From Eumeta japonica (lineage: Eukaryota; Arthropoda; Insecta; Lepidoptera; Psychidae): a stretch of DNA of 64,000 nucleotides. The stretch covers positions 558,001 to 622,000 of the forward strand of contig BGZK01000188.1 of the NCBI GenBank assembly GCA_005406025.1, given 5' to 3'. The notes under the pieces were generated by a model that was not told the origin of the DNA, did no database searches, and saw only the letters and a program-made list of their open reading frames with translations. How positions within the stretch are numbered: the stretch's first letter is position 1; each line of letters starts with the position of its first letter. Shown here one piece after another: positions 39,501 to 49,485 of the stretch. The position numbers and the translations under genes are program-made.

Positions 39501-41722
39501 GACTAATTCAGGCCATTTTCTCTCTACTTCTTGCTTGAGTCTCATCAGCTGTAGGTAGTAGAGTTTCGAATTGATGGTGTTTCCCGACGGTAAAAGCTAA
39601 TGATGAATAATTCCACCATATACATCAACTTACTGAGAGTTATTACGGGTTTCGCATTACGGGAGTTTACTTGCCTTTTGCCCTTGATTCAGTTTACATC
39701 ACCAGTGGTCAATCTTTTCAAAACCCGTTTGGTTTCATTACGTTTCAATAGAGAATCGCAAAAGAATACACTATGCGTTAGATTTCTTTCAGTGAGCTGG
39801 TGTGGGAGATCAAACATCGAGCTTTTTTGTGTATCCAGCTTTTTTCAAATGGGTCAAAACTGGTTTGAATTTTAGTAGACAGAAAAACAATAGACAAACA
39901 GCGGTATACCGTTTTATTTTTCCCTTTTTAAAATGTCATCTATTTAATTGTATCAAAATTAACTAGATTTAACCAAAAAGATTTCACTGCGGCTTTTTAC
40001 TAATAAAATCCGAAAAAAGCATTTTTCTTGACCTAATATATAAATCAACCCAAAAACCCATTGAAATAATTTTTAAATAGTTCTCAAAAACAACTAATTA
40101 GTTGTTTTGAAGACGATTTCAGCTAAAGCAGGGCAAAAGAACATAAGTTATCTGTAACAATGAATATGAAACGTTAAATATTGAGTAAAAAAGGAGATAC
40201 TTCCAAGGAAACAACTGTTATTTATCTTTAGCTGAATCTGACTCCAAAAATAACTAACTAGTAGTTTTTGAAGACTTAAAAAATATGGTTTTTGAAGGCG
40301 GTTTTTGTATGTATCTTTAAAATTTTGTTATCTAATTATGACCCACAGGTTTGAAAAGAAATTTTGAAATATATATATTTGCTTTTCTTATTTATTAATT
40401 TTACATATACTCAATACAAAATTGTGAAAAAAAATCGGCATATACAAGAAACTATACCGAAGATTTTGTAGAAAATTTCAAACCCTTAGATTCAAATTAT
40501 GAGGGTTGTTTTTTATATTTTTAATATTCCTTCCTTTGCGTGTTGGAATGTGGAAAGAAACGGAGAGAATCCGTTGATATCTAATAGAGATTTATAAAAA
40601 AAGAAAATGTGTTAAATACGGATCCCTGTGCACCCACGTCTGATGATCTCTTTACCGAATTTTCGTTTCATAAAACATCTTACTAAAAATCATTTGGTAA
40701 AATACTTATGAAACTTATGCTGAACCAAAAGTCTTAGTCAAATCTCTAAAACGATAGACTTTCTAAACTTTCAGAAAAGTAGTAATATCCATAACAGTAA
40801 TTGATTTTACACTTTAAATAAAAAATAAATATGACGCACACGCACACGACAAGTGACCACAGAAAAACGAGCGGATGGCGGCGCGCACGCCGTATCTACC
40901 ACCTCCGCTACTGTTTGGCACCCGCACTTTGTCATTTTAAGCAGGTGACTTTGCCACGGCGTCAATTACAATTTTGTTAGATTTCGACATTGTCTCATCG
41001 ACAACGACTACATAAATATTCTAGTTATACTAATTTTGTTGAATATACTTTTGATATAAAATCGATTAAAATACTGATACGCTGACAAAGTGCCGTTGTC
41101 ACATCAACAAAGCCGATTTAAACGTAATCGTGTAATCCGTGTTCTATATCTTCTGAGACAATGAAACTTTAACAACAAAGAACTTGTAGACAAAGAGTGC
41201 GCTCTGCTGTAGCAGCAAAGTGCATCGCTACATTAATAATAGAAAATTGACATAGTTGTGATTATGCCTTTGACAACCCACTATTCTCTCAGAGTGCATT
41301 TCACAGTAATGTTTGATTGACACTCGATGGGCGCGCGTGCAGCCCTTTTTATAATAGGTTAATACTTTGGTCGACCCTTCCCTTTCAATTGAACACGATA
41401 ATACATGTTTAAAACTGTTTACACAGATAGGCATTGCAATATAAGCATATAATGTACATTTTTCACCAAATTCAGTCGTAGAACAAATAAAAATAAAGGA
41501 ACATCTGAAAGAAACCTTATAAACAAATATTTAATCTCTTTTATCGCGTTGAATATTGTTCTATCGATCGATCCTCTTCCTCGCTTTTTATTTGCTTTAT
41601 CGATCTTTGATCCACTTGTGAGTTCCAAGGCCGAGTGTACGTCATAATATTGCACGGTCTGCACTCACCTGTTCGGACCTTCGTGTTAAGCTCAGCAGGC
41701 ACAGGATAAACAAAAGCTGCAT
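33301..41722 (-). CDS. Vanin/biotinidase-like protein (nitrilase superfamily), incomplete model
   Basis: Vanins and biotinidase are secreted or GPI-anchored amidohydrolases acting on pantetheine or biocytin. Supported exons are 41722-41669, 38708-38536, 35875-35664, 34285-34199 and 33566-33301, all with GT-AG junctions that join in phase. Family landmarks are NTNVVFVRNGAVIDR, then KMNLF with the conserved Lys, ETDFGVRLSHFICFN with the nucleophile Cys, EDYAYAQNVNFLAAGANN, and VPKIPGRVNWTYTG. Missing is the exon that should follow the signal peptide, about 100 residues with the catalytic Glu. I could not see it in the 2.9-kb intron, which holds a mariner fossil. The usual SGI-YAG segment between the last two exons is also absent, and the C-terminal part is unresolved. 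It could be a functional gene with an unseen exon, an inactive paralogue or a decaying copy. Confidence 0.75.
34199..34285 (-). CDS. Vanin-like exon, NVNFLAAGANN segment
   Basis: It encodes AVQIQEDYAYAQNVNFLAAG then ANNVRVGSA, the strongest vanin family block. The acceptor is TTTCAG|CCGTCC (phase 1) and the donor is GCAG|GTACCA (phase 1). Confidence 0.9.
34905..34965 (+). repeat. SINE head (tRNA-like)
   Basis: TGGTCTTCTGGGTGCTAAGG resembles a pol III A box and GGGAGTTTGAGTCG resembles a B box, about 30 nt apart. It lies in the intron or flank between vanin-like exons at 34285 and 35664. The body downstream is not resolved. Confidence 0.45.
35664..35875 (-). CDS. Vanin-like exon with catalytic Cys
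   Basis: It encodes SKMNLFDDRLRIPALTPD, then ETDFGVRLSHFICFNLMF, where the Cys of ICF is the nitrilase nucleophile and the Lys of KMNLF corresponds to the conserved KxNLF Lys. It ends VTDVIFSTMWFSEMPYLT. The acceptor is TTTAG|ATCAAA and the donor is ACAG|GTCAGA. A diverged 0.4-kb repeat begins about 40 bp upstream of the acceptor. Confidence 0.9.
35916..36305. repeat. Dispersed repeat family 2, copy 2 (inverted relative to copy 1)
   Basis: It is the reverse complement of 4051-4450, ending CTATGCAATAGCTTAA. It stops about 40 bp before the acceptor of the vanin-like exon at 35875 and so lies just inside the intron. It is non-coding. Confidence 0.8.
36430..36800 (+). other. Relatively GC-rich patch, possibly retrotransposon-derived
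   Basis: A short open frame at 36548-36730 is Arg- and Trp-rich (MRSMRQRRSGRGRSRFWKTD), ends at a TAA and is followed by AATAAAATCGTGC and GCAGCCACGGGTCGTGGC. The layout is reminiscent of the end of an LTR with a polyadenylation signal, but no second LTR or primer-binding site was found. Confidence 0.2.
38536..38708 (-). CDS. Vanin-like exon, central nitrilase domain
   Basis: It encodes VLVSLSNAARLNQIYVVINI, then NC and NCPNN residues typical of the glycosylated, disulfide-bonded loop, and FNTNVVFVRNGAVIDR. The acceptor is TCTAG|GTCCTG (phase 0) and the donor is GACAG|GTAACG (phase 2). High GC at third codon positions contrasts with the AT-rich flanks. Confidence 0.85.
39225..39880 (-). pseudogene. 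Mariner transposase fossil C, different subfamily, in a vanin intron
   Basis: Minus-strand fragments read LTHLKKAGYTKKLDV, GGIIHH-LLPSGNTINSKLYY and LKQEVERKWPELVNNRKGV, then FHHEYANHTYL, and further down EIGWEVLMHT-type and FRSLQNSL-type remnants. These match the mariner LLPSGxTINSxLY and FHxDNARPH blocks. The catalytic Asp is lost (HEYAN). It is heavily decayed and lies in the intron between the vanin-like signal-peptide exon and the next visible exon. Confidence 0.75.
41669..41722 (-). CDS. Vanin-like exon 1, signal peptide
   Basis: It encodes MQLLFILCLLSLTRRSEQ, a hydrophobic secretion signal, and ends in phase 0 at CAG|GTGAGT, a strong donor. A TATA-like box lies about 95 bp upstream. 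Its assignment to the downstream exons is by position, strand, phase and the expected secreted nature of the family. Confidence 0.65.
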
Positions 41723-41790
41723 GTTTGAATAAAAATGAACTACAGAATTACAGACTTAAGTTAATTGACGCCGGCCTTCCTCAATGAGAC

Positions 41791-41872
41791 AAGTGGAGTA
41801 AGATAACACGCGCTACATTTATAACGAGTCGGACGCTCGCCAAACAAACACCTCTGTCATCGTTTGCTGATA
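41791..41872 (-). promoter_or_regulatory. Putative promoter of the vanin-like gene
   Basis: A TATA-like box (TTATAAAT, minus strand) lies at 41824-41817, about 95 bp before the ATG. Two GATAAC motifs flank it at about 41793 and 41868. TATA plus GATA sites is common for tissue-restricted insect genes such as those of gut. No initiator was confirmed. Confidence 0.4.
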
Positions 41873-42349
41873 ACGTAAAAAATTTCGTAGTGGTTCTGTA
41901 TATTCCATATTTTATTAGCACACTCCACTACGGAAGCGCAATGGATCTCTAGTCATATATTTGGATATGGTTCGCGGTTAGGCAGAGTTGTGTAATGTAT
42001 AAAAATGTGTATGTATTTGGTTGTTTTTCATACAATTACTATAAGACTGACGATATGTTGTACTCGGGACCGGGAAGAGTTCTGACAGAGGGAACTAGCA
42101 TTTGTACCTGACGTTGCTTGCGTATTTTTACTACAGAACCGAACAACAAAATCGTTGCTAAGAATTACTTCATCAATAAGAAATTCCTTGAGTAAAGTAG
42201 ACATTTTCTCTGATTTCATCTGCATATCTGCGTTATTACAGATTCTAAAAATACTTTCACTCATAGAAAGAAACACTAATTCTTCAAGTAGAAAAAATAT
42301 TTTTTTACTAGAATTTGCCCTGATTTTGTCTAAATTGGAACTGTGTTTG

Positions 42350-42660
42350 GTAACGGAATCGAATCGTGAGCGGAGATTGGGGAGGATTCAAAATAAAGCA
42401 CGGAACCAAAACGTAATCGGCCGTGAAACCAAAATTAGAAAGTCTTGACCGGAATCAGGATAAGAAGAGATCAGAACTGAGACTTGGACAAGGATCGAAC
42501 GCGGGAGCAAAATCGGAACCTGCTTTAATCAAGTCCGGGTTAAGTTTGGTTGAAATTAATCTAAACTGATACAAATGGGCATCCCGAACAGGACCGGGAT
42601 CGAAAGCAAAAACTGGATCAGGGTCATGATTTATGATCGTAGTTGGGCTATACAGGATGG
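42350..42660. repeat. Degenerate oligomer-rich stretch
   Basis: Short words such as GGATCGAA, ATCGGAACC, GGAATCAGGAT and GGACCGGGATCG recur irregularly over about 300 bp just upstream of the Helitron. It looks like a decayed simple-sequence array. It is not coding. Confidence 0.45.
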
Positions 42661-43127
42661 AATCGATCATGCATCTCTCCACAAATATTCATAATCTACA
42701 CCTTTTTTAGAACGACTTTGCCAAAGTAACTATAATAAAAATATATCATTGGAAATATGCTTATCTACTATATAAAAATAAGTCCAGTTTTCCTCCCTGA
42801 CGCTATAACTCCAGAACGCACGAACCGATTTCCACGGTTTTGCATTCGTTGGAAAGGTCTCGGGCTCCGTGAGGTTTATAGCAAAGAAAATTCAGGAAAA
42901 ATTCAACAGAAAAGTGGGGAAATCGTTTTTCACATACAGCGCCATCTCTGATACATAGCATGTACTACAAACTAATATCCAATACTTCAAGTAGATGGCG
43001 CCGGTGCGTGATAAAGTGTTTGACAGCTACTCATTGTTCTCTGCTCATTTAATTTCATTCAAGCTGAGTGTAAATTATGTGGATCGTGCATTTGAGGTTA
43101 AATTCAACACTCTGTCCATAGTCCAAA

Positions 43128-44227
43128 ATGCCTAGAGGACGACGTGCGAGCATCGGCCGCCGCACAAGACATGCAAGCCAGCAACAAGTGTATTCAAGGA
43201 ACTTAAGCGAAGAAAGACAAAATATAATAAGAGAAATGACCGATTGAGACATCGCGTGAGCACACGAAGATCATTGGCATCATACAATCGCTTGGCATTC
43301 CAATATGATCCCACTGCGAACTACAGTGATGATGAAAATTTAGATATTGGACGAATGACGACTATATGCCGATATTGCAATGCGTTAAAGTTCAAAGAGA
43401 AACGGCTGGATTGTGCTGCGCAAGTGGAAAAGTCAAACTGGATCCATTACTTACACCACCACAGCCACTGAAAACATTGTTCGATGGAAGTGATCCCGAT
43501 TCCAGCCATTTTCTTCAACACATCCTTGAATACAATAACTGCTTTCGCATGACTTCCTTTGGAGCTAATATCATTCGAGAAGGCGGCTTCATGCCGACTT
43601 GCAAGGTAAAAGATACAACACACATAACCAATCACTCACACCAACACAATGAATTGCAACACATAACAACTGCATATACATTCTTACAACGATTCTTCAA
43701 CAAATTTTAATGATTATTTGCAATTACAGATACAAGGACAAATATATCATTTGCATGGTTCAATGGTGCCAACACCAGATGAACCGCATCAATTTCTGCA
43801 AATATATTTCATTTCGTCGATGGTGGATCAGCTGAATGTGCGGTGCAATATACAGGAGCACAACAGTTAAAGAGACGAATTATTGAACAGTTGCAAGCAT
43901 TTTTCACGCTAATAATGCTGTGGTTAATATGTTCAAAACAGCATTGGAACGAATGCCATCGGATACGCACAAATTTGTCATAAGAGCGGATTGTACCCCA
44001 ACAGGTGAACATGTGCGAAGATTCAATGCACCCACCGTTAATGATGTTGCTGCAATTATTGTTGGCGATCCAACTAAATCACGAGACATTGTCGTTCAGC
44101 GAAGAAGCAATATCATGCATCGTGTAAACGAGACACATCGTTTGTACGATGCGTTACAATATCAATCATTTATTGGCAGGGCAAGACGGATACGACATCA
44201 CGTTGAAGATGGTCGATCCAATTACAG
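43128..44227 (+). pseudogene. Helitron protein, N-terminal zinc-finger-like region
   Basis: It starts MPRGRRASIGRRTRHASQQQ, stops at 43245-43247, and resumes in another frame (YNRLAFQYDP, ICRYCNALKF). It resumes again as GLCCASGKVKLDPLLTPPQP and NNCFRMTSFGAN. An apparent 124-nt intron (43606-43729) then splits the frame, after which QGQIYHLHGSMVPTPDEPHQ follows, as in other animal Helitrons. The segment ends before a second apparent intron (44228-44308). The CCASGK and YHLHGS blocks identify the family, and breaks lie near 43245, 43400, 43800 and 44160. Confidence 0.85.
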
Positions 44228-44308
44228 GTACAATATTCACACACTAATTATTTCAATTATTACTATTATTGGTTTCCATTAACAATTCATTTAATTTTGT
44301 ATTTTCAG

Positions 44309-45770
44309 GAGTATCAACGAATAAAAATCTAAGCGCAATGAATTACTATGCGTATCGTATGATGATTCGTACACATGAGGAGAATGTCATTCTGAAGTGC
44401 CGTCGGCTATTCCAGCAATTCGCTGTCGACATGTATGTCAAAGTCGAGACCGAACGTTTAGCGTTCATCCGATTCAATCAGGCAAAGCTACGATCTGAGG
44501 ACTATATACACTTGCGTGATGCTATTCATTCAGATGGTGATGTTCAGAATATTGGACGACTGACGATTCTCCCATCAACTTATATCGGAAGCCCACGCCA
44601 CATGCACGAATACGCTCAAGACGCTATGACGTACGTGCGAAATTATGGAACTCGGATTTATTTATTACGGTCACATGCAATCCAAAGTGGACGGAAATTG
44701 AACGCGAGTTGGAACCGGGTCAAAACCGCAAGATCGCCATGACATAATCGCCAGAGTATTTCAGCAAAAACTCAAGGTTATGATGGATGTGCTTACTAAG
44801 TATCGAGTTTTTGGTGACACACGTTGTTATATGTACTCGGTGGAATGGCAGAAGCGTGGACTACCGCATGCTCATATCCTAATTTGGTTGCTGAACAAAT
44901 TACATTCAAATGAAGTGGATGACATCATATCAGCTGAAATTCCTGATCCAGTCACTGATCCCCGTCTACACGACATTGTGACGACACAGATGGTGCATGG
45001 ACCGTGCGGTGCATTAAATCCATTATCGCCTTGCATGGCTGATGGAAAGTGCACAAAACGATATCCGCGACCGTTAGTTGCTGAAACAGTCACAGGGAAC
45101 GATGGATATCCAGTTTATCGTCGGCGTTCAAAGGAAGATAACGGTCGAACTATCAAAGTTAAAGTTCAAAATCAAGAGATTGAGATCGGAAATGAATTCA
45201 TTGTACCATATTGCCCGCTGCTATCACGAATTTTCGAAACACATGCAAACGTTGAGAGTTGTCATTCGGCCAAATCAATCAAATATTTGTGCAAGTACGT
45301 CACAAAAGGCAGCGACATGGCTGTGTTTGGTATTGCGTCGGAAAATGCGAATGACGAAATCAGCAACTTCCAAATGGGCAGATACGTCAGTACTAATGAA
45401 GCACTGTGGCGATTATTGTCATTTCAAATTCATGAAAGATATCCCACAGTTGTACATTTAGCAGTGCATTTGGAAAATGGCCAAAGAGTTTACTTCACTG
45501 AGGCTAATGCGGCACAACGAGCTGAGAGACCACCATCGACAACATTGACTAGCTTCTTTGCAATGTGTGAAGCAGATCCATTCGCAGCGACGCTGATGTA
45601 CGTTGAAATGCCCAAGTATTACACTTGGAATCAATCAACAAAGAAATTCCAACGTCGCAAACAAGGAACCCCAGTTCCAGACTGGCCACAGGTGTTTTCA
45701 ACTGATGCACTAGGTCGTATGTACACTGTTCATCCTAGAAACGATGAATGTTTTATTTGCGACTGCTGTT
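44309..45770 (+). pseudogene. Helitron Rep domain (HUH/Y2 endonuclease)
   Basis: The first part reads STNKNLSAMNYYAYRMMIR and is broken near 44657 and 44740. The 44780-45772 stretch is an open 330-codon frame. It holds the HUH metal-binding motif in VEWQKRGLPHAHILIWL, the CxxxGxCxKRYP-like segment ADGKCTKRYPR, and the two catalytic tyrosines in IKYLCKYVTKG. These residues nick and carry the DNA strand in Helitron transposition. The Rep core itself looks intact although the surrounding protein is not. Confidence 0.92.
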
Positions 45771-47700
45771 AGTAAATGTACGTGGACCAAAATCATTTGC
45801 GCATTTGAAAACTGTGAATGGCCACCAATGCCAAACATATCGAGAAGCATGTCAACTATTGGGTTTGCTGGAGAACGATTCTCATTGGGATTTAACACTT
45901 GCAGATTCAGTTGTTTCATCAAATGCGTACCAAATACGAACGCTGTTCGCAATTATCATCACCACATGTTTTCCTTCACAACCAATTCAGTTATGGAACA
46001 AATACAAAGACGCCATATGTGAAGATATCTTGCATCGCTTGCGCATTCAAACGAATAATCCTGACATCCAAATAACCGATGAAATCTACAATGAAGGATT
46101 GATTCTGATTGAGGATCAATGCTTGACTATTGCAAACAAGCTACTGATTGAAGTAGGAATGATTGCGCCAAATCGATCGATGCACGATTCATTCAACCAA
46201 GAATTAAATCGAGAGCTGCAATACAATGTTGATACATTGCAGGAATTCGTTAGAAATAATGTTCCGTTGCTGAATGAACAGCAAAAACAAGTATACGAAA
46301 CATTAATGCAAGCGGTGGACAATAATACTGGTGGTCTATTCTTCCTGGATGCACCTGGAGGAACAGGAAAACATTTGTCATTTCATTGATTTTGGCCACT
46401 ATTCGATCAAGATGTGACATAGCTTTGGCGTTAGCATCATCTGGAATTGCGGCGACTCTTCTAGATGGCGGTCGTACTGCACATTCTGCGCTTAAGTTGC
46501 CACTCAATTTAAACACAATTGATACTCCAACATGCAATATTTCCCGATCCAGTGCAATGGGAAAATTGTTGATGCAATGCAAGCTCATTGTTTGGGATGA
46601 GTGCACAATGGCACATAAGAAATCACTTGAAGCACTTAACTTCACACTGAAGGATCTTCGGCGAAATAACAACATCTTTGGCGGCTTGATGATATTGTTG
46701 GCAGGCGATTTCAGGCAGACGTTGCCAGTAGTTCCCGTGGAACGCCTGCAGATGAATTGAATGCTTGCCTGAAGGCATCACCTTTATGGAATAACGTAAA
46801 AATTATCGCTAACCACTAATATGAGAGTTCAACTTCAAAATGATCAAAGTGCTGCACAATTTTCCAAACAATTATTAGATGTTGGAAATGGAAAAGTCCC
46901 AGTTGATGCGACATCTGGATTAATTACTCTTACCAACGACTTTTGCCGATTTGTAGACACTCAATTAGTTCTTATTGAAAATGTTTTCCCAAACATTAGT
47001 GAGAATTATAAGAATTATGCTTGGTTAAGTCAACGAGCAATTCTTGCCGCAAAGAATAATGATGTCCACGCACTGAATTTCACCATTCAATCAAAATTGC
47101 TGGCGATTTGGTGACATACAAATCCGTTGATTCAATAACAAATCCCGATGATGTAGTAAATTATCCAACGGAGTTTTGAACTCTCTGGAGATACCAGGAT
47201 TTCCACCACATAACTTGCAACTCAAAGTTGGTACAGTTATTATGATACTGCGTAATTTGAATCCACCGCGACTTTGCAACGGTACTCGACTTTCGGTAAA
47301 GAGACTTATGCCGAATTTGATTGAGGCAACCATTATTAACGGAAAGTACGCAGGTGAAAATGTATGTATTCCTCGAATACCAATGATTCCGACTGATCTT
47401 CCGTTTGACTTCAAACGATTGCAATTCCAGTTCGCCTTGCGTTCGCAATGACAATTAATAAGTCGCAAGGCCAATCGCTTAGTGTTTGCGGGATAAATTT
47501 AGAAAATCATTGTTTTCACATGGGCAGTTATACGTTGCGTGTTCACGAGTTGGGAAACCATCCGCTTTGTTTGTGTTAACGTCAGACCAAAAACAAAAAT
47601 GTGGTTTACCAAAGAGCACTACAATGAAACGGATAATTTGCGGACACGTATAACGCTTCGATTCAGTATTTACTTTGGATTTGTAGCGACATCAAAGAGT
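45748..47700 (+). pseudogene. Helitron helicase domain (Pif1/RecD-like, SF1)
   Basis: Walker A is FFLDAPGGTGK, after which the frame is lost at about 46372. Walker B is LIVWDECTMAHK and motif III is AGDFRQTLPVVPV. The frame is lost again near 46755 and 47100. The C-terminal part has [14 protein letters not shown], then INKSQGQSLS, and the last conserved block SHGQLYVACSRVG in yet another frame. The order matches Helitron helicases. Confidence 0.9.
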
Positions 47701-47874
47701 AACTTTCATTTACTTAGGGAAGTTCAACTAAATAACACTTCATTTTAGTAATCGAAATGAATTTATTACTGTGTGAAATGAAATAAATATTTTCCTTTTC
47801 AAATATATAACAAAAAAATTTTTTTTCTTTATCTTTTAATCACCAAACGAAATGTTACATAAAACGAATCTGGT

Positions 47875-47903
47875 GGCGAAACGGAGTTCGCCGGGTCTGC
47901 TAG
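47875..47903 (+). repeat. Helitron 3' terminal hairpin and CTAG end
   Basis: The stem is GGCGAA and TTCGCC with a 6-nt loop, then 7 nt, then CTAG at the element boundary. This is the expected termination signal for rolling-circle strand transfer. Confidence 0.88.
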
Positions 47904-48479
47904 TAGATAATATAAAATACGAAAACTTTACAAAATGTTCGGTCAGACGGAGCCCACGTTGTGTACCATCGCACACCTGTTATGGACTGTTGCCACTGGA
48001 ATAGTTCATAACTATTATTACCGTGGCCTCCCTATTGGAGTAAGCATAAACAATTTGCGCGTTTACGCGCGCGACAATCTTCGGGGCGGTGAAGCATGAA
48101 GTGAAGAGGCAAGGGTATCTTCTTATTTCTTCACGCATGCTATAACGGCCTTGCGAAAAAACCAGACAGCTGGCCTATTAAGTATTGAGTAAATGAAGCT
48201 CGGAAACGACTTAAAAGACACAATACTTTATGGACAAGATCTCCATTTGCTTGACTCCATAGTAATGCGATTCTTTTATCGTTCCATAAGTATTATCGAT
48301 ATGGAGTCAGATCAGATATAAAAATGAAAGTTAACTTATTTATTTTTCTAAATATAATTTATTTAAATCACATTTCCGCCTTTTCTTATTATTATTTACT
48401 ATTAAAGGTATTATAACTAATACACATTATAACTACACGTACGTAGATTATTTTTAATTTTTATAAGTCTTTCACGCTC

Positions 48480-49485
48480 GTTAGATGGCGCTTTTAAATG
48501 AAATACTGACTTACATTTCACAATCAAACAGATGGTACTTTTAAAGAAAACACTGAATTACAAATCAAGATCTAACACATGGCGCTTTTAAAGAAAAGAC
48601 TGATTTACATGTTACGATCTAACCGATGGTGCTTTTGAAGAAAACATTGACTTACATTTCAAGATCTAACAGATGGCGCTTTTAAGGCAAACAATGACTT
48701 ACATTTAAGAATCTAAAAATGGCGCTTTTATGAGAACCGCTCACTTTCATCTCACGATATAACAGATGGCGCTTTTAAAGGAAGCACTGACTTTAATCTC
48801 ATGATCCAACAGATGGCGCTTTCAAAGAAAACACTGACTCACATTTTACGATCTAACAGATGGCGCTTTTAAAGAAAACACTGACTTACATTTAACGATC
48901 TAACAGATGGCGCTTTTAAGGGAAGTCCTCACTTTCATCTCACGATATAATAGACGTCGCTTTTAAGGGAAGCACTGACATTCATCTCATGATCCAACAG
49001 ATGGCGCTTTTAAAGAAAACACTGACTCACATTTTACGATCTAACAGATGGCGCTTTTAAAGAAAACACTGACTTACATTTAACGATCTAACAGATGGCG
49101 CTTTTAAGGGAAGTCCTCACTTTCATCTCACGATATAATAGACGTCGCTTTTAAGGGAATCACTGACTTTCACCTCACGATCTAACAGATGGCGCTTTTA
49201 AAGAAAATACTGACTTACAATATAAGATCTAACAGATGGCGCTTTAATTAAAACACTGACTTACATTTAAAGATCTAACAGATGGTGCTTTTAAGGGAAG
49301 CACTGACTTTCACCTCACGATCTAACAGATGGCGCTTTTAAAGAAAACACTGACTTACAATGTACGATCTAACAGATGGCGCTTTTAAGGGAAACACTGA
49401 CTTACGTTTCAGGATTTAGCAGATGGCGCTTTTAAAGGAAGCACTGACTCATCTCACGATCTAACACATGGCGAGTTGACACTTT
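48480..49485. repeat. 47-bp minisatellite, about 22 copies, with a 188-bp higher-order unit
   Basis: The monomer core is GATCTAACAGATGGCGCTTT followed by an A-rich part and CACTGACTTACAT or CACTGACTTTCAT variants. GATGGCGCT-type cores recur about every 47 bp from 48484 to 49470. Two variant classes alternate (AAAGAAAACACTGACTTACA and AAGGGAAGCACTGACTTTCA). A four-monomer block at 48797-48984 is repeated at 48985-49172 with about three differences. The monomer is not a multiple of three and no frame runs through it. Confidence 0.95.

Larger units (their letters stand above)
42764..47903 (+). mobile_element. Autonomous-type Helitron with both ends, coding region decayed
   Basis: Helitrons move by rolling-circle replication with a Rep-helicase protein. 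The 5' end is TCTACTATATAAAAATAAG, preceded by A at 42763. The 3' end is CTAG at 47900-47903, followed by T at 47904, so the insertion is between A and T as the family requires. A 6-bp hairpin (GGCGAA/TTCGCC, loop ACGGAG, 47875-47892) sits 7 nt before the terminal CTAG. There is no target duplication, as expected. In order it encodes a Cys-rich N-terminus, a Rep (HUH/Y2) domain and a Pif1-like helicase. At least seven frame shifts or stops make it non-autonomous now. The length of 5140 bp is close to full for an animal Helitron. Confidence 0.93.

Noticed and set aside
48480..49485. Regularly spaced repeat array, CRISPR-like at first glance
   Set aside because: The whole 47-bp monomer repeats with variants; there are no unique spacers, and this is animal DNA. 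It is a minisatellite.
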